Source: Gliomastix tumulicola (lineage: Eukaryota; Ascomycota; Sordariomycetes; Hypocreales; Bionectriaceae). Taken from it: 64,000 nucleotides of DNA. The position numbers and the translations under genes were made by a program. Positions 29,776 to 40,660 of the stretch are shown here, piece after piece (position 1 is the first letter of the stretch; the number at the start of each line of letters is the position of its first letter). The notes under the pieces are model-generated. The model saw only the letters and a list, made by a program, of their open reading frames with translations, was not told the DNA's origin and made no database searches. The stretch covers positions 310,001-374,000 of the forward strand of contig BCHX01000002.1 in assembly GCA_001599755.1 (NCBI GenBank). Reading direction: 5' to 3'.

Positions 29776-30546
29776 TCACTCAGAATCTAGCTCCTCTTCT
29801 GCTCTGCCACCGTCCTCGGGAGGGCCAACCCACGGAAGCCTTCTTCCTCCACGAGGTTCACCCATGCGGCCACCGTGCCTGAAGATCCCATAGTCGGTCA
29901 GGCTTGGTCGGCGCGGATCTTTGTTCGCCGCCACCAAATAACACATTCGTAGAGTCGTCAAGGACCGTAATGGCCTTCTCGCCGGAGACCTCCGCTTTCT
30001 CAAACGTCTCCTTCGACTTGTCACTTCTCACCTCGGTGCCGCTCTGGCCCCTATCAAACACTACAATGCCACCTAGTATCTGGTCTTCTGCCCAGTAGCC
30101 TGCGATATCAGCGAGGCCGTCCGGATACAAGTCGAAGTCAAGGTAAGCGCAGTGGGAAAAAATGAGTCGGCGGCGGCGGGAAGAGAGGCTCTCTCCAGGT
30201 TCTTTGACCATGGTACTCAAACCAGCCGGCTGGCTTTTGCGACTCTGTGACGAATTTGATGTATTCCGGTGTGTGGGCCTTGGGATGCGAGTGATTGAAG
30301 AGTGCCACTGCGATCTGGTGCACAGAAACGGCCACCATCTCAACCAGTCGCATGTTGAAGTCGTTGGAACCCATCTCCGTATCCGAATACGCTTGCAACA
30401 GCTAAGCCACTGGTCAACAACTCCGACGTGCAAGCAGCTTGATCTACCTTGGAAGGACTGTGACTCACGTAGGGGTCGAAAGACAGTGTATCTGGGTCAA
30501 AGTTGTCACGTAGTGATCGAGTCTTCTCCAACGCACGCACCGTCAC
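29776..30546 (-). pseudogene. Frameshifted relic of an uncharacterised fungal protein
   Basis: On the minus strand a first piece (RDNFDPDTLSFDPY) ends at a GTGAGT donor. A second, after a TTAG acceptor near 30402, carries LLQAYSDTEMGSNDFNMRLV, then EMVAVSVHQIAVALF and FPPPPTHFF. The match then shifts frame inside a T6C3 run near 30160 to HCAYLDFDLYPDGLADIAGY, WAEDQILGGIVVFDRGQSGTE. A final piece (SLTDYGIFRHGGR) returns to the first frame near 29890. The ordered motifs resemble a fungal hypothetical-protein family with a YPxGxADxxGYWAE core, function unknown. Multiple frame changes indicate decay; one homopolymer shift could be a sequence error. Confidence 0.5.
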
Positions 30547-31750
30547 AAAGTTGTCCGTGATTCGCCAATGGATGAGGGCGGGTCAAGAAGTTCCCTCGGG
30601 CTTCCTACGCGACATTTCCTAGTGGCAGACCGTCAATAAGCTGGGCCATGGTCATCTCCGCTAGTTTGCTCGCAACGACAGCCCGGACAGCCCGAGAGAA
30701 GGCATCGTGATGGTCGGCATCAAGGCGTACCGCCGACACCTTGGTCGCGACTCCAGGCATCTGCGATACCTGGACGGATGCTTCCTAGGACGGAAGCGTC
30801 GCTTTCGATGATGGGAAGGGTGGTCGACTAATGGTGGACTGATCCAAAAGGTTTCGTGCTCCCGCGGCTGGTCACACCCAGTGTATTATTTATGGTTGGC
30901 TGTCAGCTAGGGGGCTGGTCTGCACGAGAAGGGAAGGAATTCGTACGCCGGTTTTTGCCGGTTCGACGTCTTCGGGAGGCTATCTAATTGTGCCCGTCGA
31001 CGCAGCCTTGACGGTAGGTAGCTTCTACCGCTTCGTGAGCTTGTTCATATGGGCACCAGTCCATTCTCCCTGAAGACGTGCAGTGAGCTGACGGCGTAAG
31101 TATGGCTGAAGCATGCACCCTTCGAGTACTGCTACCACGAGAGCAATGGCGAGTCACCTGAAAGAATATGGGACGCTAAGTGCGGTACTCTGTTCGATGT
31201 TTTGTCGCGTGCCTGGCAAACAAACTCGCAAGCAAGAATTGGTAGACAGCTACCCCAGCCAAGACTCCTCCATAGGCATTTTCTCCTTCTCCTCCAAGCC
31301 CAGGCACTCCTCAAGCTCGGCACAGGGCGCGACGAGCCACGGGAGGCAACGATTCCAGCGTTACTCTCGGCCATAGTCGAAATAGACACGGATGAACGAG
31401 AATTGAGCGTCCCTTTCGGCAACGGTGACGTGAATCTTGACCTGCTGGCTTGAGAAATTTGATATCTTGGTGGCTGGAGAGCATGTGACCGAGACAAAAC
31501 CACACCATACGATATGTTTGGATTCGCCCGCACAGTCACTGAAGCAGAAATGTGGATGAAGAGCACATCTTCCACGAAGACAGAGATGAGAAAGTGAATA
31601 ACTACACGATTTAAACATTAACTATTAAATAATACCACTCTGGTCCCCAAACGCCTCGTACGGTAGTTTTGCATCATATCCCATCTAGTTCACCAGCCGA
31701 GATTATCCTGTGTCCCGCCCGAGTTCCCAGCAATAGACTCCATCGCCAGT
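30547..31750. other. Intergenic with a possible protein relic
   Basis: On the minus strand around 31270-31460, a stretch reading QQVKIHVTVAERDAQ, FIRVYFDYGRE, a TAA stop (31361-31363), then PWLVAPCAELEECLGLEEKE looks like former coding sequence. No start, splice site or family could be assigned. Nothing else seen. Confidence 0.3.
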
Positions 31751-32824
31751 TCACCACTTGGGATTATATCGCCGCTTCTTAGGCTTCGCCCGCCCCTGTC
31801 TCTCCATCTCCTTCTCGCGGATGACCTCGTCGGCTGCCTCCATGGCCTTGACGCCCTCGGCATACTCCTCGCTCATCATATGGCGAGGCTCCTCCAGCGC
31901 CAGCGACCACTCGTCCGGCCACTGCTCGCCGACGTTGATGCACTGCTTGAGGCCGCTGCCCTTGCCCCCCGACTTGAGGAAGTTGACGACGTCGCCGCCC
32001 AGCTCGCTCCTGTGCCACCTCTTCCACTTCATCTTACAAGTGTCGTGGATCAGCTCCATTTCATCGCTCATCTGTTTCTTGTAGGTCATGGCTCGGCAGA
32101 TGAACCTGTCGAGTCGCTTGATGTCGCTGTCGAACACGGGGTAGCGGGAGCTGCGACCGTGCATGAGGCCCGAGTACTTGGCGAGGCAAGGAGGGAGGAA
32201 CATCCACTCGTCCGGGTCCACGTCGAGAACGTGGGCTATGTCCTCCCAGCTCGCTGTAAGTGCTCGTCGACGGGCCGGGTCGCTAATTATGACAGAGATT
32301 CCATCCTTAATAAGAGTCTCCATGGTCGGCAAGCCAGGTCCCTCGTCATCGCTAGGTTCCATGAGGTGCAGTCGGAGGCATTTGACCAGGACCTTTGCCT
32401 CATCGTTTACGTCAAGCACGCTCTGTAGAAACGCCGGGAACGTATCTTGGGTGTATGGTTCCTCCTCTTGCTGCTGCTCTGTGGTCGTTACTTCGGACTC
32501 GGAGGCCGGGTTGTCAGAGAAAATCAAGAAGTCGCTCTCGGACTCTTGCGAGGATCCGAAGACCGTTGGGGTTTCCTCCGTGTCGTTGTAGGCGTCTTGA
32601 AGAGTCTCCGGCGGTGCTCTGGCCCATGGGTCGACGGAGGTGGCACTCTCTGGTTGCAGCTCGTGAGGTGCCGGGGCGTTGAGCGCGACTTGCAAAGGCG
32701 CGTTTTTCAGCGCACGCATGCGCAGTTGGAACAGCCCATCGAGATCGACAAGCACACGCTTGTTCATGTGACTGCGACCAAGAAGCGACTGCTTCGCAGT
32801 GCGTCTGGAGCCCCAGTCCGTCAT
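31751..32824 (-). CDS. Hypothetical protein, 357 residues
   Basis: Single exon from the ATG at 32824 (MTDWGSRRTAKQSLLGRSH). The frame is open farther upstream, but the extra residues look like leader sequence. The protein is acidic in its first half (SQESESDFLIFSDNPASESE, TTTEQQQEEEP). A folded-looking region follows from about 150: FLQSVLDVNDEAKVLVKCLR, SWEDIAHVLDVDPDEWMFLP and FDSDIKRLDRFICRAM. The end is basic (QGRAKPKKRRYNPKW), resembling a nuclear signal. There is no signal peptide or membrane helix. I do not recognise a family. Codon use looks like neighbouring real genes, so I regard it as expressed but of unknown role. Confidence 0.65.
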   Translation of the reverse strand: MTDWGSRRTAKQSLLGRSHMNKRVLVDLDGLFQLRMRALKNAPLQVALNAPAPHELQPESATSVDPWARAPPETLQDAYNDTEETPTVFGSSQESESDFLIFSDNPASESEVTTTEQQQEEEPYTQDTFPAFLQSVLDVNDEAKVLVKCLRLHLMEPSDDEGPGLPTMETLIKDGISVIISDPARRRALTASWEDIAHVLDVDPDEWMFLPPCLAKYSGLMHGRSSRYPVFDSDIKRLDRFICRAMTYKKQMSDEMELIHDTCKMKWKRWHRSELGGDVVNFLKSGGKGSGLKQCINVGEQWPDEWSLALEEPRHMMSEEYAEGVKAMEAADEVIREKEMERQGRAKPKKRRYNPKW

Positions 32825-35170
32825 CTTGCGAGGAATTAGGTGTTCGGATCGAGGGAAGACAGTTGGAGTAATGTGAAGAGGAGGGCGATGGAGTTGTAGG
32901 AGCGAGAGAGCAAGGGAGCTAATTATGCTTGCCCCTCTGGAGCAAAGAAGACGAGAGTCCAAAATAGATCGCGGCCGTGGCCCAAGAGTTGAAGCTGCTG
33001 AGAATTATTCTGTGCAGGTGGGAGAAGTGAAGTGGGAGAAGTGGGAAAAGTGGGAGGAAAGTGCGAGCGATGAGGAGGAAAGAGGAAGAAAGAGCGGCGT
33101 TTGTCAGGCACGCATTCACCCAGATCCTGCCCCTTATAGTACCTGCAGTTGGCTTGAAAATTTTGAGTTTTCCAAACTTTCGATAGAATCCTTACAAAAA
33201 ATCGAAAATTCCCACTCTCCTGCCATTTACCAACCCCCTCGAGGCAACTGGCCAATCAGGCAGCCTGCCCAGCCTCAGGCAATTGCCACTCATGGCGAGC
33301 ATTGACTTTGCATCTGACAACTCGTGAGAAAGGTTTGAATTCTAAAATTCAAATAGGAGGGCTGACAATACCTTAGTAGACAGAGTGGCGGATCAGAGAA
33401 AAACAATAGGTAGTAGGTACGCGTCTAGGTCATTCACCGAGACGAGGCCCTGCCCTACGTTGCAACGCGCCGCCCCGGAAATCACCGTGAGATTGTTGAC
33501 GTCCGCCGTCGCGTCAGCATGAGACACAGTCTATTGTCGCTATTCAAGATGGCTATTGTGCAAGGAGAGGAGACGTCACTGGTCTCTGGGACAGGCGGTG
33601 AGTGTGATGTATGCACTCCCGAGACTGGGCGAGTCACCGGGCCGTACGACAGGCGTAGGAAGGTCAGGAAAGCCACGTGTTTATGTGCGACATGGCTCAC
33701 TGGGAGTATCTGAGACATGTGTCTGAGATGGCCTCGTATTGCTCATTCATCGGGATGTTGTGCGTTGGGGCTTGGGTGTGCGTGATCTTGGTACGAGACT
33801 GGGAGGCCATGTGAAGATCCATCGCAGACAAACTACTCTAGAAATGTCCTGTGACCCTAGAAGCGAATAGAAAAGTGCGCTGCAGCAGGCAGAAAAGTCC
33901 GGGATCTGTTCAAATGACTGTGCGAGAAGCGATCCCACAGCGATGCGCGTTGATGGGGATGCTTAACGCTGCAGCGCTGTATCACATGTCGAGGCCCTAC
34001 GAGGCACCGAGAAGGAGGGACGAGTTTGTGGCTGCTGACACATGCGCTGCTATTCTGTTTGAAATCGTGCGCATGTCCTCTAATTTCCTGCAGCATCCGG
34101 GTCAGCGCCCCCCTCCCACCACAGAAGACAGAAGGGTCTCCCCTTGCTCCCTTGCGCTGTGTAACAACCCTCAGCCCCCTCATCTGGAATTTTCAAGCGA
34201 ACTCGCATGAACGCCGCCAATGGAGGCGTCCCGTCCACCCGACTCTCCATTACAATTTGGGCTTCCATGTGGTCTCGACCACCCCTCGCTCCTTCTCGTG
34301 TTTCTCGTGCTGTGTAGGATCGTGCTCTGGGTGCATCGGTGATGGCGCTGACGGCGGGTGGACGTGCTGCGATGCGATGCGTGGGCTGAATGACGGACAG
34401 GCGGCCTTCCCAGCTCTCGCACAAGCCAATGCCAAGAGCCATCGTCATTCTCGCCCAGCGCTTTGCTCCGATGAACCTGGTAACATCAGACCAACACACA
34501 TGGGGTCACTTTTACTGGTGGTCGCGCGCTATGCTCGATCGACGCCATCCTTGTCGTTTCTCCTCCAACCATAACAGGTGCACCTGATCCTTGTCCTGAC
34601 GCCCTAGCGCAATCTCACACTAGCGTCGCCCGTCCTCTTTCCATCCCCTGCTGCTTCTAGCGTTGAGGGAAGTTCGATTGTCTGGGGGTCGAGTGTCTCG
34701 AGATCTGTATCGCGGTCGAGACTGGACGACGTGACAGGGCTCGGGATGAGAGGAATCGTTGGATGCCGATCCGGGTCTTTGAGCTAATAGTTAGAGTGCC
34801 TACAGCGACTGTCGGATGGTTTTTGGTGGTTTGATGGCGGGTACGACAGGCCTCACTTTCCTCGTCGATGTTGCACAAGCCCCTCTGCACCTTCTCTGCG
34901 CAACACTCCTTCCTCGTCGCAGCTCCTCCATCGGCGCTTTACTTATACTCCTTACCTGTCCCTTCCTCGCTTTTTGATCGCTTGTTTGTTTATTCGTCCA
35001 TCTTCTGGCTTCTGGCTTCTTTCTTTCTTTCTCCTCCGGTCCTCTTCTTCATCGTGTCACTGCAGCTCGCTCTGCGTGAAACTCGTTTGTCCTCGTCTTC
35101 GTTGTCCTTCACCTGCTGTTTGCAGCCCAGCCACCACCCATAGACGCCGCATCAGCACACACAGGCAACC
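32825..35170. other. Intergenic, about 2.3 kb
   Basis: Divergent region between the leftward unknown gene and the rightward ACS transporter. No coding region could be supported; frames are short and inconsistent. The right third is pyrimidine-rich, typical of a fungal promoter and leader. Confidence 0.45.
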
Positions 35171-36943
35171 ATGTCGGCCCATTCCAATGCCTTCCCTGGG
35201 CCCGAAGCCGACGCCCACGCTGCCACCCTCGACAACGTCGCGATCAATCCCCAAGCTGCTGCCGTGGGAGATGGGCTTCCGAGGCCTACCACCGAGATCG
35301 ACTCCCCCTTCGAAGAGCTCAAGAAAATCAGCGACCGCATCGTCCGCAAGTACGACAAACGCCTGCTGCCCATCATCTTCGTCGCCTACCTCGTCTTCTG
35401 GCTCGACCGCTCCAACATCGCTCTCGCCCGCCACAACGGCCTCGAGGAGGATCTCAAGCTCCAAGGCTCCCAGTTCAACCAATCCCTCGCCGTCTTCTTC
35501 GCCATGTACATTGTCTGCAACATCCCCGCGAATCTTCTCCTTCGCAGGATTGGCGGACGCAGGTTCCTCTCCTGCCTCATCTTCTTCTGGGGTCTTTTCA
35601 CGATCTTGTCTGGCTTTGCTACCAACTTCTCGACGCTATGCGCTGTTCGGGCTGCCGTTGGGGCCGCTGAGGCTGGCTTCCTTGGTTCTGCTCTCCTCTG
35701 GCTCGGCTTCTTCTATACCAACGAGGAAATAGTGGCGCGGATTGGCATCCTACTCTCCAGTGCGCCCCTGGCTGGAGCTCTTGGTGGCCTGCTGGCTGGT
35801 GGCTTCTCTCGCATCAGCGTCCCCAAGTTCCGCGGCTGGCCCTGGATCTTCATCATCGAAGGGGCCATCACCATGGTCATTGGCTGTATCGCCTTTTACA
35901 TGATCCCTGACACTCCGATGGACGCGAGATTCCTGACCATCACCGAGAAGCTCGCCTCCCAGCACCGTATGGCTGTCCTCGACGCCCAGTCGTTCACGAG
36001 GCGCCTGGGTGAGAGCACGCGTAACGGCTCTGATGTTGATGGGGATAAGAGCGTTGGCTCCGAGTCACCCCCTATACCCAGTCAAGAGCCGGACAGTAGG
36101 AACGAATCCTACCATTTTGTCAACAGCAACGCCAGGGACCAACTTCAGAAGACATCGTGGCGACGTGCTGTACTGCATTCCATCACGATCATTCTCACTG
36201 TAGGTTGCTTTTTCACGATTGCGTCCATTTACTCGTACAACCTGTTTGTCCCGACGCTACTTCATTCCATGGGCTACACTGGCGTCTCTATCGCCCTCAT
36301 GTCCGTCCCTCCCAGTGTCACTGCCTTCATCTACACCATCGTCGTCACCCAGTACTCTCAGCGGAGAGGAAGCGTCGCTGGATCTCTGACACTGTCCGGT
36401 CTTGTCTCTGCCACAGGCTACATCTTACTCCTGATCGGCTCCGTGGCTGGCGGCACCGACGAGAATGGCGCTCCGGTTCTCGTCCGGTCAGTTCAGTATG
36501 TCGGCACCTTCTTTGCCACCTCTGGCGTCAGCGCTGCAACGCCTCTGGCCCTGAGCTGGACCTGTGTCAATGCCCATCCGCATTTCGTCAGAGCCATCGC
36601 TCTCGGGTTTATGATCAGTGTTGGGAATCTCGCCACCTTTTTGGCCAGCTTTGTTTACATTAAGGATAAGGCCCCGCGGTATGTTCTCTCCTTGGCTCTC
36701 GAGGGAAGCAACACTCACTTACTTCTGTCTCACAGGTACATTTCTGGTCACTGGCTCAATATCTCCACCAACGTTGGCCTCGCTGTCCTAACGTGGGCCG
36801 CCCTTAACTGGATGCGTGTCGAGAATAAGAAGCGGGAGAGCGGCAAACGAGACTATCGGCTTGACCCTCCCGAGGGTGTCAGTCTCGAGGAGCATACGAG
36901 ACAGCTCGGCTGGGATCATCCCAACTTCCGCTTCCGCCTGTGA
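35171..36943 (+). CDS. Major facilitator transporter, ACS type
   Basis: Predicted plasma-membrane anion:cation symporter of the TNA1/allantoate permease family. Exons 35171-36678 and 36736-36943 give 571 residues. Marks include RKYDKRLLPIIFVAYLVFWL, then DRSNIALARHNGLEEDL, NIPANLLLRRIGGRRFLSCL, AAVGAAEAGFLGSALLW and GWPWIFIIEGAITMVIGC. There are about 12 hydrophobic segments and a long hydrophilic loop at about 265-325. The 57-base intron is a multiple of three and has no stop, so the frame is open whether or not it is removed. Splicing restores the expected DKAPRYISGHWLNIS junction in the eleventh/twelfth segment region. No pathway genes adjoin it, so the substrate is not suggested. Confidence 0.92.
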   Translation: MSAHSNAFPGPEADAHAATLDNVAINPQAAAVGDGLPRPTTEIDSPFEELKKISDRIVRKYDKRLLPIIFVAYLVFWLDRSNIALARHNGLEEDLKLQGSQFNQSLAVFFAMYIVCNIPANLLLRRIGGRRFLSCLIFFWGLFTILSGFATNFSTLCAVRAAVGAAEAGFLGSALLWLGFFYTNEEIVARIGILLSSAPLAGALGGLLAGGFSRISVPKFRGWPWIFIIEGAITMVIGCIAFYMIPDTPMDARFLTITEKLASQHRMAVLDAQSFTRRLGESTRNGSDVDGDKSVGSESPPIPSQEPDSRNESYHFVNSNARDQLQKTSWRRAVLHSITIILTVGCFFTIASIYSYNLFVPTLLHSMGYTGVSIALMSVPPSVTAFIYTIVVTQYSQRRGSVAGSLTLSGLVSATGYILLLIGSVAGGTDENGAPVLVRSVQYVGTFFATSGVSAATPLALSWTCVNAHPHFVRAIALGFMISVGNLATFLASFVYIKDKAPRYVLSLALEGSNTHLLLSHRYISGHWLNISTNVGLAVLTWAALNWMRVENKKRESGKRDYRLDPPEGVSLEEHTRQLGWDHPNFRFRL

Positions 36944-37645
36944 TTCCTCCAAGACTGATCTAGCAGCAGAACTGATGAAGAGGAGGCTGAATGAGTTTGA
37001 CACGGGGAGAGAAAGGAGGAAAACCAAGATTATGGGCATCTTTTAGGGTCGTTGCGTGTTTTGGAGGAGCGTCTTTTCATGATTTCGATAACATTGCGCC
37101 ACACCTAATTTTCATGACTTATGGTGGATGAGCTCGCATATCTGCGTGTTGAATGTGTTGGAAGGTGGGCACCTTTTTATAAGATATCCCCTAATCTTAG
37201 TCGAGAGACGCAATTTTCGTGCTTTCAGTTCATGATTCTGCCGTTATATGAATGTATTTCTCCAAACAAGACTGATGATGATAAGGGATGCAGAGGTCAA
37301 CGGCTGGACACTATTGATTATCCCCCGTATACTCGGATATATACGATGCCGTATTACAAATCCTCCGTTCAGGACCGTCAAAGCAGCCCTTCCCAGCCAT
37401 CTGACTTCTTCACTTCTTCCCACCCTCGAACAGGCCGAGCCATTGTTGTCTTGATCCAAGAAGTCCGCCGTGTGGTATCGTATCCATAATCTTGTATCGA
37501 ATTACACAAAATAAAATGAAGCGGTAACAAAAGAGAGAGAGAGAGAGAAAAAAAAGAGACATTACTATCTTAATCACCAGTCCGTCGACCGAGACATATC
37601 CTTCCTCCTCTTCCTCCTCAGCGGGAACAGGCAGTGTGCGTGCTT
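36944..37645. other. Convergent 3' region
   Basis: About 700 bases between convergent stop codons, holding the 3' regions of the ACS transporter and the inositol phosphatase gene. It contains a (GA)n run near 37532-37548 followed by a poly-A tract. Confidence 0.5.
37532..37548. repeat. (GA)n microsatellite
   Basis: Short alternating AG run followed directly by a poly-A tract, in the 3' region of the phosphatase gene. Confidence 0.7.
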
Positions 37646-40600
37646 CTAGCTCCACGCGTCGTCGTCGTCGGGGCGCATGCACACGTCGACGACGACCTTG
37701 GCCTTCTCCCTCGTGGCTTTATCCTTGATGGCCGGGTTATCCGCGTCGGGGGCGGTGTCGACAGTGCGGCAGATGAGCGGGGATACGATCTCGGCGAAGC
37801 GCTTCTCGCGTGCGCGTCTGCGTCGTCGCGTCTCCTGTTCTGCAGCCGCTGGTGTTGGGTTTGTTGAGCGACGGAACGGGAGGCGGCGGTTCTGTGGTGG
37901 TGGAGAGGATGGCGATGGCGGCGGGGAGAGTTCGGAGGCGATACGGGCGAGGGCGGTGGTGAGGAAGACGAAGGCGACGTTATGGTTGGGCGCCGTGGAG
38001 AGAATATCGAGGATGCTGGTCTTGGTGTCGCGCGTGGCGGGGAGGACGGCCGGGAGAGAGGTCGTGAGCTTGACCCAGAGATGGCGGGGGATGACGCCGT
38101 CGGTGAGCGAGGCGAGGAAGAGGAGGAGGATGGAGGAGAGGGCCTCGAGCTTGTGGGCTGAAGGTGTCTCGAGGGGGAGGGCTGTGGGAAGGGATGCATC
38201 CGTGTCGAGGGCCGTGACGAGACGTCGCTCGAGGGATTCTCTGACGGCGGGAGGAGTAGTCCATGTGCTTCTGTCTAGCGGCCAGCCGGGATCGCGCGGG
38301 AGAGCTGCGCCGTCAAGCATGGCTTCGTCTGCTACGCATCGCTCGGCGAGATTCTCCATGGCCGTTGTGATCTTGAAAAGCTCCTTGGGCGCCGAGAACT
38401 TCTGCTCCGCGTCGTACGGGATGGAACCGCCGCCATTAGACGTTAGAGCCCATTCCTTGACGAAGGCGCGGATGCCTCCATCAGGAACGCGGATGAGCTC
38501 GTCGAGGGAGCGGCCAAAGCTAGAAGGGAGCCATGTCCCGCGGACGGGGATAAAGTGGTCTCTACCGTCCTCGACACGGAGAACAAGCACGTCCTCAACG
38601 GCGACAGTGCCATCATTGAGGCCCCTTAGCAGAGACGGCGACGTGATGTGCGCCGTGACGATTCCAAAGACGGTCTCGCCCGGCTCGAGCGTCACAGAGG
38701 AACCCAGAAACTCATCACTGTTGTCGTCCTTGCCTGAGAAGCTTGTCGACAGCCACTCCGGCGCGTGAACGGGTGCATCCTCATCTTCGCCGACTTTGGG
38801 CTTCTCGACAAAGGAGAATGTCGCAGGAACGCCTCCTGTGTTGGCTATCGTGATAGAGCAGGACTTCCGCTCGAGAAACTGGATCTCACCCACGTCAATG
38901 GCAGTCTCGTCGTAGCCTTGGCCTCCCTCTGCAATCACTGTAACCGCCGGACGACCCTCGTTCTCTGCACGGTCGAGCTCCCTTGCAACTTGGGTATGGA
39001 CCGCGGCCTTCAACTCTGGGACCACAGCATCGTATTTTATCGTGAAAATTGCGGTAATGGGCTTGTGGTCTGACGAGGTAACACGCTGGTGGGACGTATA
39101 TATATCAAGAGTAATGCTGTCGTCTCCTGGTGATGAGTCTTTGGCCGTCGTGGCGCCGTCCGCCTGTTCCGCATCGTTGTTCTCGTCGTACGCATCATAA
39201 GCTTCGTACTCGACCGCTGCGGGGGATGGCTCGTACGTGAACAGCACGTCTTCGTCCTCGTCGATACCTCGGGACCTCATCTCGTCGTCCTTCTGCTTCG
39301 CCTCCTTCTCCTCCCTGTCCTTCCTCTCGTACTCCTCGCGGTCCCTCCGGGTGCGAAACAGGATGCGGTCACACCAGCTGGGAGCCCTCTGCTTCTCGCT
39401 CGAGTCAAACAGGCCCAGTGTGCCGACGTCGTACTTGTACGTTGGGAGGAAGGAGATGGGGCCTTCCCGCCACCCGTCGTGGAACGCCTTGCGCTGTTTC
39501 ATCATGCGGCGGAGCTGGTCGTGCGGGAGGAGGGAGTCGAGTGTCGCCTGGAGGGACGTGGGATCCTGGCTCGGGTCTTCGGGGAAGTCGTCTGGGTCGG
39601 GGAGCGACAAGGTCGTGTCGAAGCTCGGGTCACGGGAGTCGGTTGTCGTGGATGCGGTGCGAGCTACGCTCTCCTCGTCGTCGCTGTCTGAGCCACGCAT
39701 GACGATGACGCCTTCACCTTCCGGGGGCTTTGAGACCGTCTCGTCTGCACCATACTCGCCTCTTGCGTGGAGGGTCAGCAGCCGCCTGATATCGTCGCCG
39801 GGAAGGCCGTCTAGTCTGTAGTTGAGATCGCCGAACCAGAAGCCAAAGTCCTCCTCTCCAATCTGCTCCCCGCTGTCATCTTCCACTCCATTAAAGACAA
39901 CCGGATCGAACTGGGTTCGTGAGAGAATCTGCGCGGCGTCGACGCAGCGCCGGTCGAGGTTCGCAGCCGTAGCGCCACTAGCGAGATGGCAGTTGACAAA
40001 GACCATGCGCGTTGTTTCTCCAAGCACGAACCGCGTCGTTACAGCGCCCTTGTTGGCAAACCAGCCCCCGAAGCCGGTGCCGACGTCCTTGGTGCTGATG
40101 TTCCCGATCGTCGGAGCGATTTCGGGGCTGGCGTAGATAAGGGTGAGCTGGCTGAACATCTGGCGCGACTCGACGAGCTGGTATCCTGTCGGCATAGCAG
40201 CCTCAAGAGCGGCTTTCCACTTCTCCAAGGCCGTGTTATCCGTGTAGACAGCCCTCGTCATGTACTCCTTGGCCAGGTTGACGTCCACCACTTCCTGCAG
40301 GCCCAAGATGTAGAGGTCGATCTTGTCCCCGCCTAGCAGGTGCATCGGATCCCTATCCTTGCGCGCGCCGGTGTCATTAACCACAGCTGCGTTGCCGCGG
40401 AAGTTGAGGGCGGCCATGTCCTCCTCCAGGCCCCCGCCATCCACAAACCACGCAGCCAGATCCTTGTCAGTCCCGGGACACGCCGCGACATTCCACGAGC
40501 CGATCTTGACCCTCACACTGGCCGGCCGCACATATTCCGATCTTCGGGCGAGGAGGGAGCGTGCGAGCGAGTGCGGCGTTGTCGTTGCGGCGAGGTCGAC

Positions 40601-40660
40601 GGGCTCGGAGCCAATGGACGGGGGCGCGGACGGCGCGCTCGGAGCTGTCGGCGCTGCCAT
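37646..40660 (-). CDS. Type II inositol polyphosphate 5-phosphatase (OCRL/INPP5B-like)
   Basis: Removes the 5-phosphate from phosphoinositides such as PI(4,5)P2 on endosomal and Golgi membranes. Single exon, 1,004 residues. The catalytic domain spans about 50-550: VKIGSWNVAACPG, LGLQEVVDVN, FWFGDLNYRLDGLPGDDIR (metal-binding Asp-Asn), APSWCDRILFRTRRDREEYE and TSSDHKPITAIF. An immunoglobulin-like ASH region follows (about 565-710, IQFLERKSCSITIANTGGVP). The C-terminus is a RhoGAP-like domain (about 740-1004, DGVIPRHLWVKL, VAFVFLTTALARIASE). Acidic low-complexity inserts interrupt the catalytic domain around 310-370 and 470-520. Type II enzymes with ASH and RhoGAP domains correspond to OCRL; yeast lacks this form. 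High confidence. Confidence 0.95.
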   Translation of the reverse strand: MAAPTAPSAPSAPPSIGSEPVDLAATTTPHSLARSLLARRSEYVRPASVRVKIGSWNVAACPGTDKDLAAWFVDGGGLEEDMAALNFRGNAAVVNDTGARKDRDPMHLLGGDKIDLYILGLQEVVDVNLAKEYMTRAVYTDNTALEKWKAALEAAMPTGYQLVESRQMFSQLTLIYASPEIAPTIGNISTKDVGTGFGGWFANKGAVTTRFVLGETTRMVFVNCHLASGATAANLDRRCVDAAQILSRTQFDPVVFNGVEDDSGEQIGEEDFGFWFGDLNYRLDGLPGDDIRRLLTLHARGEYGADETVSKPPEGEGVIVMRGSDSDDEESVARTASTTTDSRDPSFDTTLSLPDPDDFPEDPSQDPTSLQATLDSLLPHDQLRRMMKQRKAFHDGWREGPISFLPTYKYDVGTLGLFDSSEKQRAPSWCDRILFRTRRDREEYERKDREEKEAKQKDDEMRSRGIDEDEDVLFTYEPSPAAVEYEAYDAYDENNDAEQADGATTAKDSSPGDDSITLDIYTSHQRVTSSDHKPITAIFTIKYDAVVPELKAAVHTQVARELDRAENEGRPAVTVIAEGGQGYDETAIDVGEIQFLERKSCSITIANTGGVPATFSFVEKPKVGEDEDAPVHAPEWLSTSFSGKDDNSDEFLGSSVTLEPGETVFGIVTAHITSPSLLRGLNDGTVAVEDVLVLRVEDGRDHFIPVRGTWLPSSFGRSLDELIRVPDGGIRAFVKEWALTSNGGGSIPYDAEQKFSAPKELFKITTAMENLAERCVADEAMLDGAALPRDPGWPLDRSTWTTPPAVRESLERRLVTALDTDASLPTALPLETPSAHKLEALSSILLLFLASLTDGVIPRHLWVKLTTSLPAVLPATRDTKTSILDILSTAPNHNVAFVFLTTALARIASELSPPPSPSSPPPQNRRLPFRRSTNPTPAAAEQETRRRRRAREKRFAEIVSPLICRTVDTAPDADNPAIKDKATREKAKVVVDVCMRPDDDDAWS

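Noticed and set aside
34026..34574. 182-residue plus-strand frame
   Set aside because: Cys/Ser/Pro-rich low-complexity frame without motif, and overlapped by similar frames.
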